A stretch of 64,000 bases of DNA from Icerya purchasi. Lineage: Eukaryota; Arthropoda; Insecta; Hemiptera; Monophlebidae. The stretch spans positions 30,827,083 to 30,891,082 of the forward strand of contig CM077115.1 of the NCBI GenBank assembly GCA_039619475.1. The letters run 5' to 3'. Below are positions 1 through 50,370 of this stretch, piece after piece. Both the position numbers and the translations under genes were made by a program. Each line of letters opens with the position of its first letter. Position 1 is the stretch's first letter. Under the pieces are notes generated by a model that had not been told where the DNA came from, made no database searches, and was given only the letters and a program-made list of their open reading frames with translations.

Positions 1-3000
1 AAACATCCCGATTTGAATTCTTTCATCGATGTTTTAAACAGGTAGTGAAACATATCTCCAAATCCACACATATCCAAATATTTCGAACTGACGAGTTGGT
101 TACTGTTATATGATGGGTCTTTCCAAGGGAGGGAGGGAGGGGCGGGGGACAAAAAAAAACAAAAAAAAACAAAACTTTCGAGACGATTTTTAATTTTCTA
201 TTTTGCTAACTAAATTCCGCTCCTAATTTTAATGTCCGCAAAATGTTTTGTTTTAATTTTTACCGGTACCTTGTTGGTTGTTGTTATATTTCAAATCGTC
301 TGCATTTGGCATTTGAACGATTTACGTTGAAAATTTTTCGGAAAATACTTTTTTGCAAGACCCAGCACCACACTATGCAAGAATCTGACGGAGAATTTTT
401 TCACCGCCGGTCGCTTGCAAATTTTCCGCGATAATCAGTGTCGATGGTATTAAATCCGACGCGTAATATCGGTCTTAAAACACGGCATCTTATGGCACAG
501 GAGCCTGATTATTCGTCAGCATTGAATTCCGGGAACATCATCTATTTTCGAAGTACGCGAATGTAACAACGGTTTACAAGTCTATTTCCCGGACGAAGTA
601 CGTTGCGAGCAAAGAGTTATAAAACTCTCGTTTATCCTTACGTTAAACGAATTAATTAATTTAGACATTTTTTCCAACAATTGTTATATTTATCAAAAAC
701 TATCATAAAAATTCACGTCATTGCGAATGCTGTTCATCTCGCAAAAATACGTCCATGATATTTTTTTCTTCGTGAGCATTTATATCACGGTTTTCGACAA
801 ATATAAGTTAACAAACAATTAACATGTATTTATTTTAAAAACAATAATTAATAAAAAGTAAGAACCAAAAAGGCCAGAGAATTTTCTAAAAAGAACGAAT
901 AAAAAATTACCGAATGTAGCGAGGATAATGAAAATGGCGCGAGTAAAAACGTGCTGTTACACGTTAAAGTGACGGTAAATGAGATAATACAGGATGCATA
1001 TTAATAATGTATTGAAAAATTTTTCATTTTTTGAAAAATAGGTAACTCTATACTTTTCTCCCTTTGTTAAGTGAGTTTTTAGCCTAACTAAATATAGCCA
1101 GTTTTTGTGATTACTTATTAAACGTTGACGTTTCGAGTTTGCTGTTTTAGCGATAATAATTACCGCTATCCCGAAGTTATTTACAGATTGTCAAAAATGT
1201 TTGGACAGTAATATTCCCTACGTATTTTTAACAAAGTATACGGGGAATCAAGGCACAAATGGGAAGGGGCTGCCGGAATGCTATTTATAGTCTCTCACCT
1301 CCAGATAAGCTGTTGAATTTCAGTGAAATTCCAGACGCAGATGATTGAAAAGAAACAACGTACACAAAATTCTTACAAGGAGAAAGGGACATACCGGAAA
1401 TAGCAGTAATAGGATGGTAATTTTCAGACGCTATCCAAATCTTTTTCTAAAATAATGTTAAACCGATTCCAACTGATACATCCCCGACTTTCTGAATAGC
1501 ATCTAATAATCGCATTTGATAATTACATAATATAAAGATATATATTTATATATATATATATAAATATCTTCTATTTACTTATTTATACACAGTTTTCCAT
1601 TTTATTATTTTAGAAAAATTAACTAAAAATAAATTCAAAAATTGTAATTGGTCGAGCATATAAGACAATATCGACACTTCCTCGAAAACCCACCTCAAGA
1701 CCGAGATTCTTCGTTACAAGATCGATAATGAATTTGATTAACGAAGACTTTTTGACAAACATGGACTTCTACTGATTCAGCAAATCATTTCTACGAAATG
1801 CCAAACTTCAAAATCCGTAATCACATCTAAACATGATTATTTCGTCGCTTACCGTGGCGCGTGGCATACTTACGTAACACAAAAAAAACAAAAAAAACGG
1901 ATATTTAACTTTCGTTAATGGGAAATGCCATATATTCCGGGCCGGCTAGAAGAAACTAGTGTAGAATATAGTCTCCTCATCGTTGACAAAACCAAAACCA
2001 TAATAATAATCATCAACCGCCCAGAGAATAACTGATCTGAAATACAGGAAACTAAGGGGCTATTGAAATAGTGAAAACCGCTTTACACGCTCCGTAGTGG
2101 AAAACAGTTTTAGATGTGAAAATACGGTACACATTACAAAGTGTGGAATACACGAAACGCAATGAGCTGCCGGAAAAGAATCTGTGCCCAAGGCGTGCTT
2201 GGAATGTTCTACCAGTGGCGTATATTACCCGCTCTCCATGAGCAGCTGGAAGAACCAGCGTTTCGGTACTAACTGAGGTTGGCAGCATGGTCATCGATCG
2301 TGCTCAGCAGGATATTGCGCTATTTTCAACATATAAACAGAGGGAAAAATACGGAAATCTGTTTGTCTGGGGAAAAGTCAATGTAAGAAGAGGTGGTCGG
2401 ATGCGGTTTGCAAGGCGGCCAGTCGTAATTTTCAGGACTCTGTTGCACGGGATTGCGATCGCTGACGCAGCTTGATCGGCCACATGACAATTTATGCTCA
2501 CGCTGCACGTGGGATAATACGATTCAATGTAAATGATACATCGACGATTCCGGGAAGATTTTAATTATAACACATTTTTTTAAGACATTATGGATTTTTA
2601 ACCCTCGCAGCTTTCCCATTTTCCCGATTTTTCTACCTTTCTCAATATATTTTTTTGTCAATACCACTCTTTCTCACGCATTCTTTGCTTTTATTCTCTT
2701 TTACAACCACAGTAAACTAGAAATAAAAAATCACAGACCAAAATTCGAACAAAGTATCATACATATTAAGAAACGATAACGGTGATCAAAAATTATCTTG
2801 AAGACGGATAAATCTACGGATAGACCGATGACATCGACAACATCCAACCAGCAAGAAGTTCGACAAGCGGTTTCGGCAGAAAATTAAAGAAGGAAAAATT
2901 GTGTTACACATGACGTTTTCAAACAATTAAAAAGAATTATCCGACACCTTATTAACTTTCGTTCGATTTCTACCGCTATACTCTCCAACTGATTACAATA

Positions 3001-6000
3001 ATTAAATTATAAGAAAGTTACAGGATATAAAAAGAATTTGCCATATATCCGATGGGACTCAAATAATACGTGTAAACAGGCAAACCGGTTTCACAGGAAA
3101 CAGTAAGAGATTTTCATTCACTGAAGAGAAGGAAACGCCATTCGTTATGGGAGGAAAATAAGAAGCAAAAGAAGAAATTCGTTACATTCCAGCGAAATAA
3201 TCAATCGATCGTTGAATCGCGCGCCCGGTCGGGCACATATTCGCATTGTGCAATAAATAAGCGATGACAAGGAAAACTCGGCGTAAAATTGATTTTCCGA
3301 ATTAAACGTGTTTCACCACTGCTCACAACACCTCGATCGAGCACATGTTTTCAGCGTACTCGTGCTAATTAAAATTATTCAATTATATATATATATATAT
3401 CGGACTCTACCTTTTCATTTCAGTTTCATTCATAAACTCTTCTTCTTCAATGAATTAACAAAAAAGCATTAAAAACGTCAATGTTAGACGTCAGAGATGA
3501 AACACACGTCGATGCTTGCTGTGTTTCTTGACGTATGTTAGGCAATCCGCGCGCAGTTGCTTACAATCAGACCTGACAAATCGATAATTAAGGCACTGCT
3601 GAACTATTAAATTCGAAATTTTATACAGTATAAGATATTCTCCACCTTTTCTTAATCGTTGTTCGATCGTTTCCGTTTTAATCTTCAAATGAATCGATCG
3701 AATTTCCCGTTACTTCAACCGCAAAGTACACTTTCTTTTTTATTTTACCGTCGTATTTTTTGTAATTACGAGTAAATGTACGATTTAGCAGTTAACACGC
3801 TTAATACCGTCTAGGGCGATTGAAACTCTTCTGGTGGTTTTCGCGAGTTCGCGCAAATTGTTCAATTATATTCTCGACAATAAAATTACGAAATAAAACT
3901 AAAAGATGCGGTAGTCGTAACAATTGTTACGTAAATTTCTGCAGACAGAATAAGTCATCTCTTCTTCTCCCTGGAATTGAATGGTTATTAAATTTATCGA
4001 AAAAAATATATCGACTTCAAAATGTAATAAAAATGCGTTAAAATGGGTTAAATAATTATTCCCGATAAGAAAATAATATATTTTACAGTGATAAACTTCT
4101 TAGACAAAATTAACTTTTTGGATTCCGCATCATGCATTTAAGTTGGAACAATAATTTTGAAAAAAGGTTCCGCATATCTCCTCAATACGTGATTCATAGA
4201 AAATTAACGTTTACGCTGTTCTTCCGTTAAATTGATTCGAATCATCGTTGTAATTTAAACTTAGTGTTGATTCGAAGCATTATTAAATAAACATCGAATC
4301 ATTTAACATACCGTTCGTTAAATGTAAGTAATTTAGAACAAAATATAAACATAACAAATTTAAATATATATGCAACATAATACACGCATTAGAAACGTTT
4401 TCTAGATCAACTAAAAATTAATAATACAAAAAAAAAAAAAAAGGTACAAAGTGAAGCTGATGGTAGAAAACATTTCTAATATGTATACATGTCGTGTACG
4501 CATTTCTATTTGTATTTTGTTTCAGATTACTATAATTTAAGAATTATAGTAAGATCCCCTTTAAGTATTAAATTTCACTTTCTTATCGAATATATTTTAC
4601 TTTTTAGCGGATTTTTATTAAATTTTCTGAGTAAAAGCGCAGTATAATAATATCTTAAGAAAAACTACTTGTATTTAGAAAAGTCAAGGCTTTAAAGTTT
4701 GCGAAAAACTAAAAACGAAGAAGAACTGAATCTTCTTGTTTGATTAAAGCGCAATATGTAAAAAGCTGTAGAATCAGATGACCTATAGGGCCGTTTTAGG
4801 TTGACTACCAAACTAGAGATAACAAGTTTGAGACTTGTTTTATTGTCCAGATCCAAGTCGCCCCCAGGTTTACGCAGCTTGAAATTGAATATTGGTTATA
4901 CGAGAGAAATCTGGGAAAGCAAAGGCGGATCCTAAGTAGAAAGGAACTGGCCGCAATATTCCCTTTAGATCCGTTAGGCTTAGTACTATTATGAAAGGCT
5001 TCAATTCATAATCTATGATAATCAAAGATATGACACTTACTTTACTTTTTAGAGCGGCTGCTGTAAATATGCTGAGCGTTTGGCTAAAGATCGAAAAGTA
5101 GCGAATTAAATGTTCCGTTCGAGCCCCTAAGGGATTAGAAAACTTTGATGAATCAAAATCAACTTGAAACTTAAAAAGATTACGGGAATAAAAGTATTTA
5201 AAAATAAATGAAAGGTATGAGGGTACAATGACAGAAGCATAACGCTGTAGGCTAATGGTGCTTATAATGAGGATACTTCTATTTGACTTTAATGTATAAA
5301 AAAGTTCGATTTAATCGAATAAGCCAGATTTCGTAAGAAACCTATCTCCTAAACAGGATGCTTTGACGGAAAATATATTATTTGAAATCTTAAGAATGAG
5401 TTTTGTATCTTCGCTAATCTTTACAAATATTAGAGAGTTGCTGAAGCGTTCTGTAAAAAATAACATCTATAGTCTACTCCGGTAATAAACTTTGTACACG
5501 TTCAACATTATGACGGGGTCACCAACTAAAGTCGTCGAGAGACTTCACTATGGACAGTCGTCCAGATGATTTATTTCGAATATTGTGTGTTTATTCCAGT
5601 TAAGTTTGTTAAGCTTGGGATCTAGTGTAAAGCTTGAATACCTATGTGCTGACGAAAAGAAACAATCGAGCCGAACATTAGTAACGGTACAGTGTCCAGG
5701 ATTAATGAGACCGTAAGAAACAATATTAATACTAGTATGTTTCCAGTTAATTGCGTATTTTTAAAATTACAAGTAAGCAATAGGCAACGTTTGCGATTTA
5801 TTTATTCGTTGAATATATTCGAATTGTGTCATTTTTTTGGAAAAATTTCTTTGAAATGAAAAGGAAAGAAAATGTCCAATAACACGAAATACGGGTAAAA
5901 GTACATGATAAACATCAGTAAGAAATAGATCGAAATAGATATAGTAGCAGATGATAATGCAAAATTAAAGGAAATCGTGCAAGGCAACAAAGGAAGTACA

Positions 6001-6569
6001 GTTTCTTTTGCAAAACATCACTTTTCAACATAACATAAAAGTACTCATAAAAGATGGCGCCATGGTACAGCTAAACGGTTAAACTCAAGGAATTCGAAAA
6101 AGAGTTCTACACCGATCATTTTGCGTTCATTAGTTCAAATTAGAAGTAAAGTTAGATGACAAATTGGTACAAATTATATAATATAAGTTAATAATAATCG
6201 TAGGCCAAAATAATTAGAAAGAAATCGGGTAACAAAATATAAATTGAAATATTAATAGATTCAATTAAACCCTTTAAAGAATTAAGTTGTTCTGTTGTTA
6301 GATATAAAAGTAAATATTAAGCCATAAACTACAATACAGATTACGAATTATCTTGAAGATAAGTGTGAAACTATTTTTTTCGATTTCCAAAACAAGGCTT
6401 GAAACAGATTACTTACACTTTATCAGTATTTAATTGTTCCGTTTTATTAATTCGCGCAAAATAGTTCGAAAGTCTTAAAATACATAAGTTAGTGATATGA
6501 TAGATTTTAAACAATTCTTTAAGCCGCACACAAAGTATACTCGGATTTTGAGAGGGGAAAAAACTTTCT

Positions 6570-6600
<31 letters not shown>

Positions 6601-7618
6601 CACATACAGAACACGGTTTGTGTTTACTTCCATAATCATTGTGCAAAAGCAGTAAGTGATAAAATTAAATATTAATATGTATCAAGAGATTTCAATTTTT
6701 ACATTTACAAACTGAAACGAAACATCATTGAAAACATTTCTGATCTTATTCCTTTATTTCTTTGTATGTTTTCTTAAACCGTTTTTTACCTGCAATATTG
6801 CCTCGGTAAAATTCGAGAAAGTGTGTAAAATTTATAAAAATCATTTCAACAAAAATTTCAGTGAACTATTACTTACCGCAGTTTTTTTAACCAAACAGCT
6901 TTGATGAAATAATATCGTTTTAAATTAAAGTGGACGTAAATAACAAGTTTTAAGATGAAAAATAAACAAAAACAAAAACAATGATAACACGAATTTTAAT
7001 AATCAGACGTAATCCATAAACGTCGAAGTTCGGAACAAATCATACTGGCGTTAACAACACAACACAACACAAAAAGTAAACAGAAAACAATCAAGACAAC
7101 TGGAACTGTAATGGAAAAGTGAAAAAGCGGTATTCCAATGGTTATTTATCAAAGAGAGACACATTACAGTGTAGACACATTTACGGTTAAAAAATATTGT
7201 ATAGTTTGTGTGTATTACTTTTAGAGTATACTTACCAAAAAACATTTAAAAATATTATCATAGTTCATAGTTTATTATATTATTAGTGTGGCGTAATAAT
7301 AAAAACAATTAATTTACCAATGTTTAGTTTGAATTGCATTACACGAATGGAAAGCAAAAAAAAATATATACATCTATATGTGTATATACAAATATACATA
7401 TGTAATATTTTCATATTTAACCAAAATAATGAAAATGTATAACTTTTTTCAACTACATATTTATTGGTTTCTCTTAAAAATTAATTATAATTTACAGATT
7501 AATAACGCCGTACTATTTTTAGTTAAAATGCGATAATAGAAAATTAACTGTACCGGAAAGCCAATAAGAATGTATTAAACTTTGTCGAAACCGAAGCGGA
7601 GATGTTTATGTGTTGCAG
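1..7618. other. 5' flank of INTS8, no supported gene
   Basis: About 7.6 kb of A+T-rich DNA in which I could not support any gene on either strand. It holds short (TA)n runs (near 1540-1562, 3385-3400 and 6585-6602), a short CA run (6571-6584) and several A or T homopolymers. The stretch 2040-2520 is less A+T-rich and has opposed open frames of 60-80 codons, but these show no family similarity or coherent splice sites. A 5' non-coding exon of INTS8 probably lies somewhere here, because a good 3' splice site (tgttgcag at 7611-7618) precedes the start codon. Confidence 0.5.
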
Positions 7619-7647
7619 ATAAAATTGGTTTTTAAGTATTTTTGGCT

Positions 7648-42910
<35,263 letters not shown>

Positions 42911-44564
42911 TCCGGCTTGATGAACTTCGCAGTGCCATGCCGTCGGCGTAAATAATTCGAAACTTTAACGAAATGAAGTACACTCTGTATTTATTTAGCT
43001 CACAGTAAGTATCGCCGGGTTGTCGGACATGAGTTTTTCTCTATATTTTACAAGAAATTACATACACCAAATAATAAAAATAAAAACTCACATTCGGCAG
43101 TTACTGTGTGCGCGTATGATAGAATCTAAGTCGTTTTTACTACTATATTTTTTTTTTTTTTTTTTTTTCCTTTCCGTATCTCTATCAAGATGGTTTTTGG
43201 CTGAATTTAGTGCGTCTAATTATACAAAGTGCTCTACATCGATTAATGTTGTTAATTACATCTTCATTGGGACGCGCTGATGATGACCGGATAGGTTGGA
43301 AAATATGTAAATATTTCGCGAGATATATGTATGAAAAAACAAAATAACAGAAAAAAGCACCGCAAAAAGTTTACTCATATGAAATTGAAGCGCTTCGTAT
43401 TATATTTTAAGTGGTTGACGCGTGATTTCATCGGCTATATCGTTACGTCTGATTTTAAGCTATCCTAGACTTTTCCGATGTGTTCAAAATGTTTGCACTA
43501 AAATCTTTAAACTGTTTAATCTTAGCGAAAAAAACAAAACAAAAAACGACATAGTGTACTAATTTTTTCTGTTTTTTTATCTTTGTCTTTACGCGAAGCG
43601 GACAATGGTAATTAAAACTTACAAACTTTTTTGTGTTAGACGTCGTGTATCTTTTTACCGAAAAACCGAAAAAAGGGGTAACGTTTTTTAAATTTTCAGC
43701 GTGTAATTTTTGTATCGTTTAATAAATGAAATTGTGATCTCTGTAATTGAAGTGTTATTTTTATTTTGTAAACTTGTCTGCAGATTTTTCACAGTTAAAT
43801 ATTACAAATGTTTAATTTCGTTTAAATGTGTCGCATTCGGCTCTCGCTTAAGTTTTTTTTTGCTTATTTTCAGTTTAAACTACTAGAGTTCTAATCATAT
43901 TCGGTTTCTTTCGATAAGAAGATGATTTGTTTCTGCCTACGGTGGTATGCCTTCAGCCACCACTGTTGTTATTAGAATTAGTACGGGTCGACTAGCCGCT
44001 CAGTACAGACTTTGACAAGGCCTTTTTGCGTGGAGAGAAGTGCATCCATCGAAGTGTGGCTAGACGACTTAGTATATTATTCCCCATTATGTATCTTACT
44101 TTACCAGTTGCTGCCGGAATTCGTTTTAAACAAATGATTGACATTATGACAAAAAGTGTGCACAACGCATACAACGTAGCTGAAACAGAGAAAAGAATTT
44201 TCATGTCACGGACAAAATCGTTTCAGTTTAGTGAAAAATATCGTATAAAAGCAGAAAGCTTGGACGATCAAATGAACGCGCGGTAAAAAAAAAAAAAACA
44301 TGGCAATTAAAAATATTGTAACATAAGCTTTATTTATTTATTTCTTGAAATGTTATATTTTATTTAGAACTTTGCTTATATTATTCTCGGATACATTAGT
44401 TGAACAATGTTTATTCGCTAATAGTGCACATTGGTTTCTGAAGTGCCGTAGTATACATGCTAACGATATTTGAATGTTTCTTTTCGATAAAAAGGAAACA
44501 TCTACATCTTTAGCCCTTTCTAACATGGATATGTCTTTTGTTATGACACAAAAGTGTTAATTAT
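42911..44564. other. 3' flank of INTS8
   Basis: A+T-rich DNA holding the presumed 3' UTR. An 86-codon plus-strand frame at 44026-44286 ends directly before a run of about 14 A. I recognise no family in it and do not call it a gene. Confidence 0.4.
43073..43084 (+). terminator. INTS8: Candidate INTS8 polyadenylation signals
   Basis: Two overlapping AATAAA hexamers (43073 and 43079) lie about 165 bp after the stop codon, and another is at 43721. Position alone suggests that one of them ends the INTS8 transcript. In such A+T-rich DNA the hexamer is common. Confidence 0.3.
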
Positions 44565-44579
44565 TTATTTTTGCACCAT

Positions 44580-44939
44580 CATGTTATCACGTTATGCCTG
44601 TTTGTAGACATTCCCTAATATATAGGTATAATAATACGGTGGCCTAATCTCTCCCGAGATGCATTTTATGCCGCCAGGTTTTCATCGCAGTTGTTACATG
44701 CAATCTAGTATAGTCGCAAGACTATACTTGGGACTGATTCTAATCGCTCGTTATCGCGGTGAAAATGCAGTCCCCCATGTGTGTGTCTGCCTAATATGTA
44801 TCAACTATCGCGCATCTGTGCACGTTTGCTATTACCTTCAATATGATTCCATAGCGGTTATTTTAAAATTTTTGTAGCAATTTCTGAACTCAGGATCTCC
44901 ATAAGCCAGGTGCTCTAGCCATTGGACTATCGAGACGAC
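44580..44939 (-). repeat. tRNA-derived SINE, copy 3, with target-site duplication
   Basis: A diverged member of the family at 12688 and 13101, again with its tRNA-like end on the right. The flanks ttatttttgcaccat (44565-44579) and ttatttttacaccat (44940-44954) match at 14 of 15 bases. This marks the insertion boundaries and an L1-type retrotransposition mechanism. Confidence 0.8.
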
Positions 44940-44954
44940 TTATTTTTACACCAT

Positions 44955-47900
44955 AGTAAAGATTTAATTCAATTTGATGAGCGGTTTTTTGGTTCGTGTT
45001 TTTACGAAAACAAAATAGCCGTGTCACAATTTACGTACAATCTGGAAAAAAAATATCCAAGTCATAGTGTATTGCTGCATAAAAGACACAAAGATGGTAC
45101 TGGTTCCGATGGCCACATGTCATTTTTCCGGCGGGGTAAAATCTTTTAATGAAATCTGTAATACTTTATAAGACACATTTATTTCATTTTGTAAAAAGTG
45201 ACATTGTCGGTTGGAACCGACTCTTTTATAAAGAATAGATTATCATTTCTGAGAGTCCGTAGATCCTAAGTATCATCATGTTTTTTTTTGTTTTTTTTTT
45301 TTTTTTTTTTTGGTTTTTTATATTTTCTTTGTTTACTATAATAGAAGAACGTTTATTATTTTTATTATTTATTTCTACTTCCGCTTTATGTAATTAAAAC
45401 GTGAGTTTCAGCAGTTTTAAAGAAATTTCAGAATGCAATTTTAGAGATTTACTACAATTTCGAAAGAAATGTTCATGATGTTTGCATTTTGGCACTGCTT
45501 TAATTGTGTATTGCATTACGGTGATGGTCTGTTGAAAATAATTTTTTTTTCAACTTATACAAAATCGTACTTATTCAATATATTCTCATGTTTCGTTTTT
45601 TATTAAATTGAAGATATTCGGTTTACTGTTTCTAATTGTATCAATAATAATGATAATAATAATAATACATCTTCCATTTACGTTTTTCCCCCTTCATGCT
45701 CTACGTATGAGTTTTGTTTGAGTTTTATGTAACGTAGCTCTTGTATATTATTAACGCTTTTCAATTTTTTTTCAAGCTCGCAGAAATTACTTTTAAAAAT
45801 TCGTTACTTTTTAATTTAGTTTTGAAATATTTATTGAAAAAAAAAAAAAAATGCATATGCAAAAAAAAAAATCGTACAGTCTGTTTTGTAGTAGCTAGAG
45901 AGTTAATTTTTTTTTAATCGACGTATATTTTTCGCGAGATCATAAAAAAATTATAAAACCCTTAAACTTTTAAAGTTACATGGCCCCAATTTTGAAAAAT
46001 GTGAAAATCAAGCTTTAAGAAAATTAAAAAAAAAAAAAAAACCCACAGCCGCTTCTATATGAGTTACGATATTGATTTTCTTTATAACCTACATAATAAG
46101 GTCTCCAGAATACAGGAAAAATGTAAACTTCGAAAAATCATGATATTTAGGGACCAAAATTTGGGAAAGTACACTCTTAAAGCGGTAAGACTGGAAACTA
46201 AGAAAAAGTCCACAGCCCTTTCCATGGTAGCTGGAAGGTCCCTATTTTTTTTTAAAATGATGTATTTCAATCGCTAAAATATAGGAAAAATACAGGATCC
46301 CAACATTTTTTAAATTAAAGGGCCCAAATTTAGAAAAATGTGGAAATCAAGTTTTAAGAAAAATTTTTTTAAAAACTTCTACACCCGGTTCTATGTGAGT
46401 TACGGCATTGATCTTTCTAACCTGTATACTGACGTCTCCAAAAAGAATTAAATGTATCACAATCCCTGACGCTCTGTCAAGGGTAGGGGACTTGCTTGAC
46501 TTTACTTTTACTTACTTTATATTCCTCTCACATATATTACCCTGCTAGCGGTTTCAGTTTTTCAGATATTTTAATTTAAATTTCACTTTTTAATTGATCT
46601 ATTGGAGTACTTTAAAAAAAAAAAAAAATGAGTATATGTAAACATTGCAGACTTCATGAAAATTTACAAAGTAATGCAATTTAAAATCCGAAGGAACGCG
46701 AGACGAGACCATTCCCCTATATATATATATATTTATATTTAAATTAATAATGATAGACTGTTTCAAAAATTTCACTATATTTTAGGTTCTCATCGCGATA
46801 ACGTTAAATTTTTACATTTTTTGTATAAATTTCTTCCAGTACATATGCCGGTTTTAAAGAGGAATAATACACACATAATACATTCTCAGTGAATTGTTCG
46901 AACCGTTTGTTGTACATAAATATCCTGATAATGTAGATACGCAACTTTAGCGGTTAATTACTATTTAAAGTTAATATGTACATTATCGTTTCGGACACAA
47001 CAGCTCCGGTATCACATGACACGAGTATACAGTTCGCAACATACAGACGTATAAAATATAAACTTATAGTTTATTGCGTGGTTTTTTTCTTTTTTTCTTT
47101 TTTTTTACTATGTATGATATGTATTTTAAAAATTATTATTTGTACGCAAGTTGAAATAAAAAAAAAAAAAAAACAAACAAAGTACTAGATAAATAAATAC
47201 GTACATTTTTTAAATCGCATCGTACCTTGGCTGTTTGAATGCCAAATTGGTATGAAAGTTAAATACATCGTAAAAATTATCTAATTTTTACAATTTATTT
47301 ACACGAATAAATAGAGATCATAATTGTAAAGATAAATTTAAAAAAAGAAAAAAAAAAGAAAAAGAAATAATAAATGAATCACATTAGACGTAAATATAAA
47401 TTTTTTCCACATATAAATAATAATAGTTTACACATTCGCGCTCGGTGTATGTTATTAAATAGTAGCGTATGTTAAATCTGCAAACAACTAAATCATCAAC
47501 GATGCTGAATATTTGATTAAGTAAGAAAAAGATGTTTGTTAATAAACAGTAATTTAGTCTGATAAGACTTATTTTTAAAGTAATAACGGTTGTTGATGTT
47601 CCGGAAGTACTTCTGACCCGTTAATAAGGTAATTTAAAAGGGATGCTAAATTTAATAAATGTTCAAAATATGCGCAGAGCACGAATGTGTGAAGTTAGCG
47701 TCAATTTAGGTGACGAAAAGGTGTATTAATTAGCAATAAGTAGCAGTACAGAACTTTGTTCATCTTTTTTCTTCTTTCTCACGCGGTAATTGTCGTTACT
47801 GAAAAGAATTTTTTTTTCAAATTTTTTCTTTTCAGTAATTCTAAAATTTTATTTACGCTGTCGATTTAAATAATTTCTAATAATATCCTTTCAAGCTACA

Positions 47901-50370
47901 GGATTATGAAATTTGTCGTGCTGTATTTTTAAATAAAAGGTTCGATCAAAGTAAATACACCTTACGGTAATTGTAAATAATTTTACGACGCCTCGAAATT
48001 CCAATTGATGCTCTTATGTTATCGTTAAGTTTATACGCGAATAATTTTTTATTTTTATTTTTATTAAAAATGTATAGAGGATTTATTTCGTGCCTCATCA
48101 TTTTTTTTTGGTACCTCCGATAGATTTATCTTTTTTTTATAGGTAGCTAATGGAAAATATTCGAAATTTAAATATTATGAATTTTTTGTCGTATTGCGAT
48201 TTTAATCGTTAAATTTTACGTTCCGTTTTTAATCTAAATATATCTGAACGAAAGAGAATGTAGGGAATTAATAAGTGTCCTATAAGTGAACGCGTAAATT
48301 AAGGTGAAAAAAATCACTGCCATTGAGATGATGATATTACATTTGAATTTATTTTCGTTGCGGAATGGAAAGAAATAAGAAAAAATCGGTTGAGTTTATG
48401 TGTAAAGAGTGGAATAATCAGGTAAATGGAAATGAAAATACTTCGTTGTAGCGATAAAGTTTACAAGCGGATAAGGAATTCTGGTTCAGCTGGCAAAATA
48501 CGATGTAGTTGAAGAAGCTTTGCTATTCCACGGTAAAGTTAGATCACGTAACTGGTTGTCATCGGAATTGGACGGATTTATTTGACGGTGCAGCGGATAT
48601 ACGGACAGACTGTGCAGTTTGTATAAGAACGAAAATCGCGAGAAAATTAAAAATGGTTACGCGAAAATAATGCGACCTTTGTGTTTACATAAATAACGTA
48701 TGTGTTCGAACTTGCGTGTTTTTTTACTGTAAGAGCTGCCTCTAATTGTTATAATTATAATTATATTACGAACAATCGACAGTTAGGAGCATTAATCGGC
48801 AGCCGTTGTTTCAAGAAGACTGGTTTTATTTTATAATAAGCGCTTTCCGTAAATGATTATTTTAATGACCATTCTGCATCGCAGAAGGACGCAAAGATAG
48901 GACACTTTTAAAGAAATTACATAAGTACAAATACACGTGCTGGTGACATTTTTTAAAAGGTTCACCACCACCAACCGCCCCGCTGTGATGATCTATAGAT
49001 TTCTTTTAATTAAAGTGAGTTATGTCTTACGTTTTTTTTAAAAATCAAGTGGAGTAGTTACTTTTTTTTTTTCTTTTTTTCTTTTTTACTATTATTATTT
49101 TAATACAGATTAACATTTTTTTATTGATGTTTCATTAATTTTATTTACCGTGAAAATGCAAATACCGATTTTTACATGTATAAAATTTTAAGATAAAAGA
49201 GCCCTTTACGAATCTAATCGTATTAGGGTCGATTGCACATTTAGGATTTCCCTGAATGCAATAGAGAAGTTTTAAACATTTTTCTATTTAATCGTGCTGC
49301 GTATGTCGCAATACCGTCTTTAATTTATATGTATTCTCTTGTTAAAAGTTTAAAGCTCGCATGGTGATGATTCCTGCTATAAATTAGGTTTTTCGATGGT
49401 GGAAACGACGACGTTAACGGTATCAACGTTTCGGAAAGGATTACGGATTTTTGGCTAATCTTTCCCGGCAAAAACGTTCAACGTGAATATTCTACCGGGA
49501 AGGAAATTAATTATAATGAATATTTTAGGCGCGATTAAATTCTTTATTGATGCGCAATCATGAACGTTGAAAACTTTATTATTATGGGAGAGAGGGATTT
49601 ATGCAAACCCCGCCTGCGTATACTTTTATCGTTGTTAAAATAGGATTTAAAGAGTTTTATAAAAACTTTACGCTTTGTTATCGGAAATATCATTTAGTGT
49701 GTTCAGACACGGATGGGGATTTTTTTGTTTTATTTCACACTTTAAGGGAGATTTCGTTTAAAAACAATCGAGCTTATTTTCATGAAATGAATGAGAAATT
49801 GGACCATCATAAAAAAAAAAATCGGGGAAAATTTACGCTATTCAGCTACTTAGTTATTCAGTTATTCAGTTTCGTTTATTAAAATTGATACGCTTAATTA
49901 ATTCGACTTTATTTTATCGACAATTATTTTTTTCGCATAGCAGTATGTTATTTCTTAATGGTGATTTAACTTGTATCAAAAAAATAGTGGTGTGTCATTG
50001 TCGCAGCGAAGGTGTGTTTGTTTTATGAGCTTTTTGTTTAGAGCCGGCTTAACGGCGTGGTATTAATCGCCCCCTAACCGCCATATAAAAATAAACGGTT
50101 TACATGCATGCCACGCACACATCCACATCATTGTCATACACGGAAAGTGTATGTATATAATAGTGTACGCGGTTTATCACAGCACAGGATGGAGCGGTAT
50201 TAGTCGCTTTTATCGCCATTGTCTCGAAAAAGTAAATTACATTGTGTTACGCTGTCCCTGAAGTTGAGCAACGATTTCGAACGTTGCAATGGCAGTACGA
50301 TACCGGAGGTCTTCAAAAACGGCCGAGGGTATCTCCGTTTGTACGGTTCCCACTCGGCTAGTCACCATTG
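44955..50370. other. Gene-poor A+T-rich stretch
   Basis: No gene could be supported. It contains poly-T and poly-A tracts, an imperfect ~130-bp direct repeat (45985-46110 and 46320-46450) and isolated frames of 60-95 codons without family similarity (for example at 49601-49882). Minus-strand AATAAA motifs at about 49908-49913 could end the gene on the right. Confidence 0.45.
45985..46450. repeat. Direct repeat, ~130 bp, period ~340 bp
   Basis: Blocks sharing cccaaattt/agaaaaatgtg, aatcaagntttaagaaaa, tctatatgagttacgatattgat and ggtctccagaa occur at 45985-46110 and again, diverged, at 46320-46450. They may be part of a decayed element with internally repeated termini. Confidence 0.6.

Noticed and set aside
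44026..44286. 86-codon plus-strand ORF before a poly-A run as a retroposed gene
   Set aside because: No recognisable family or target duplication. A-runs are common in this DNA.
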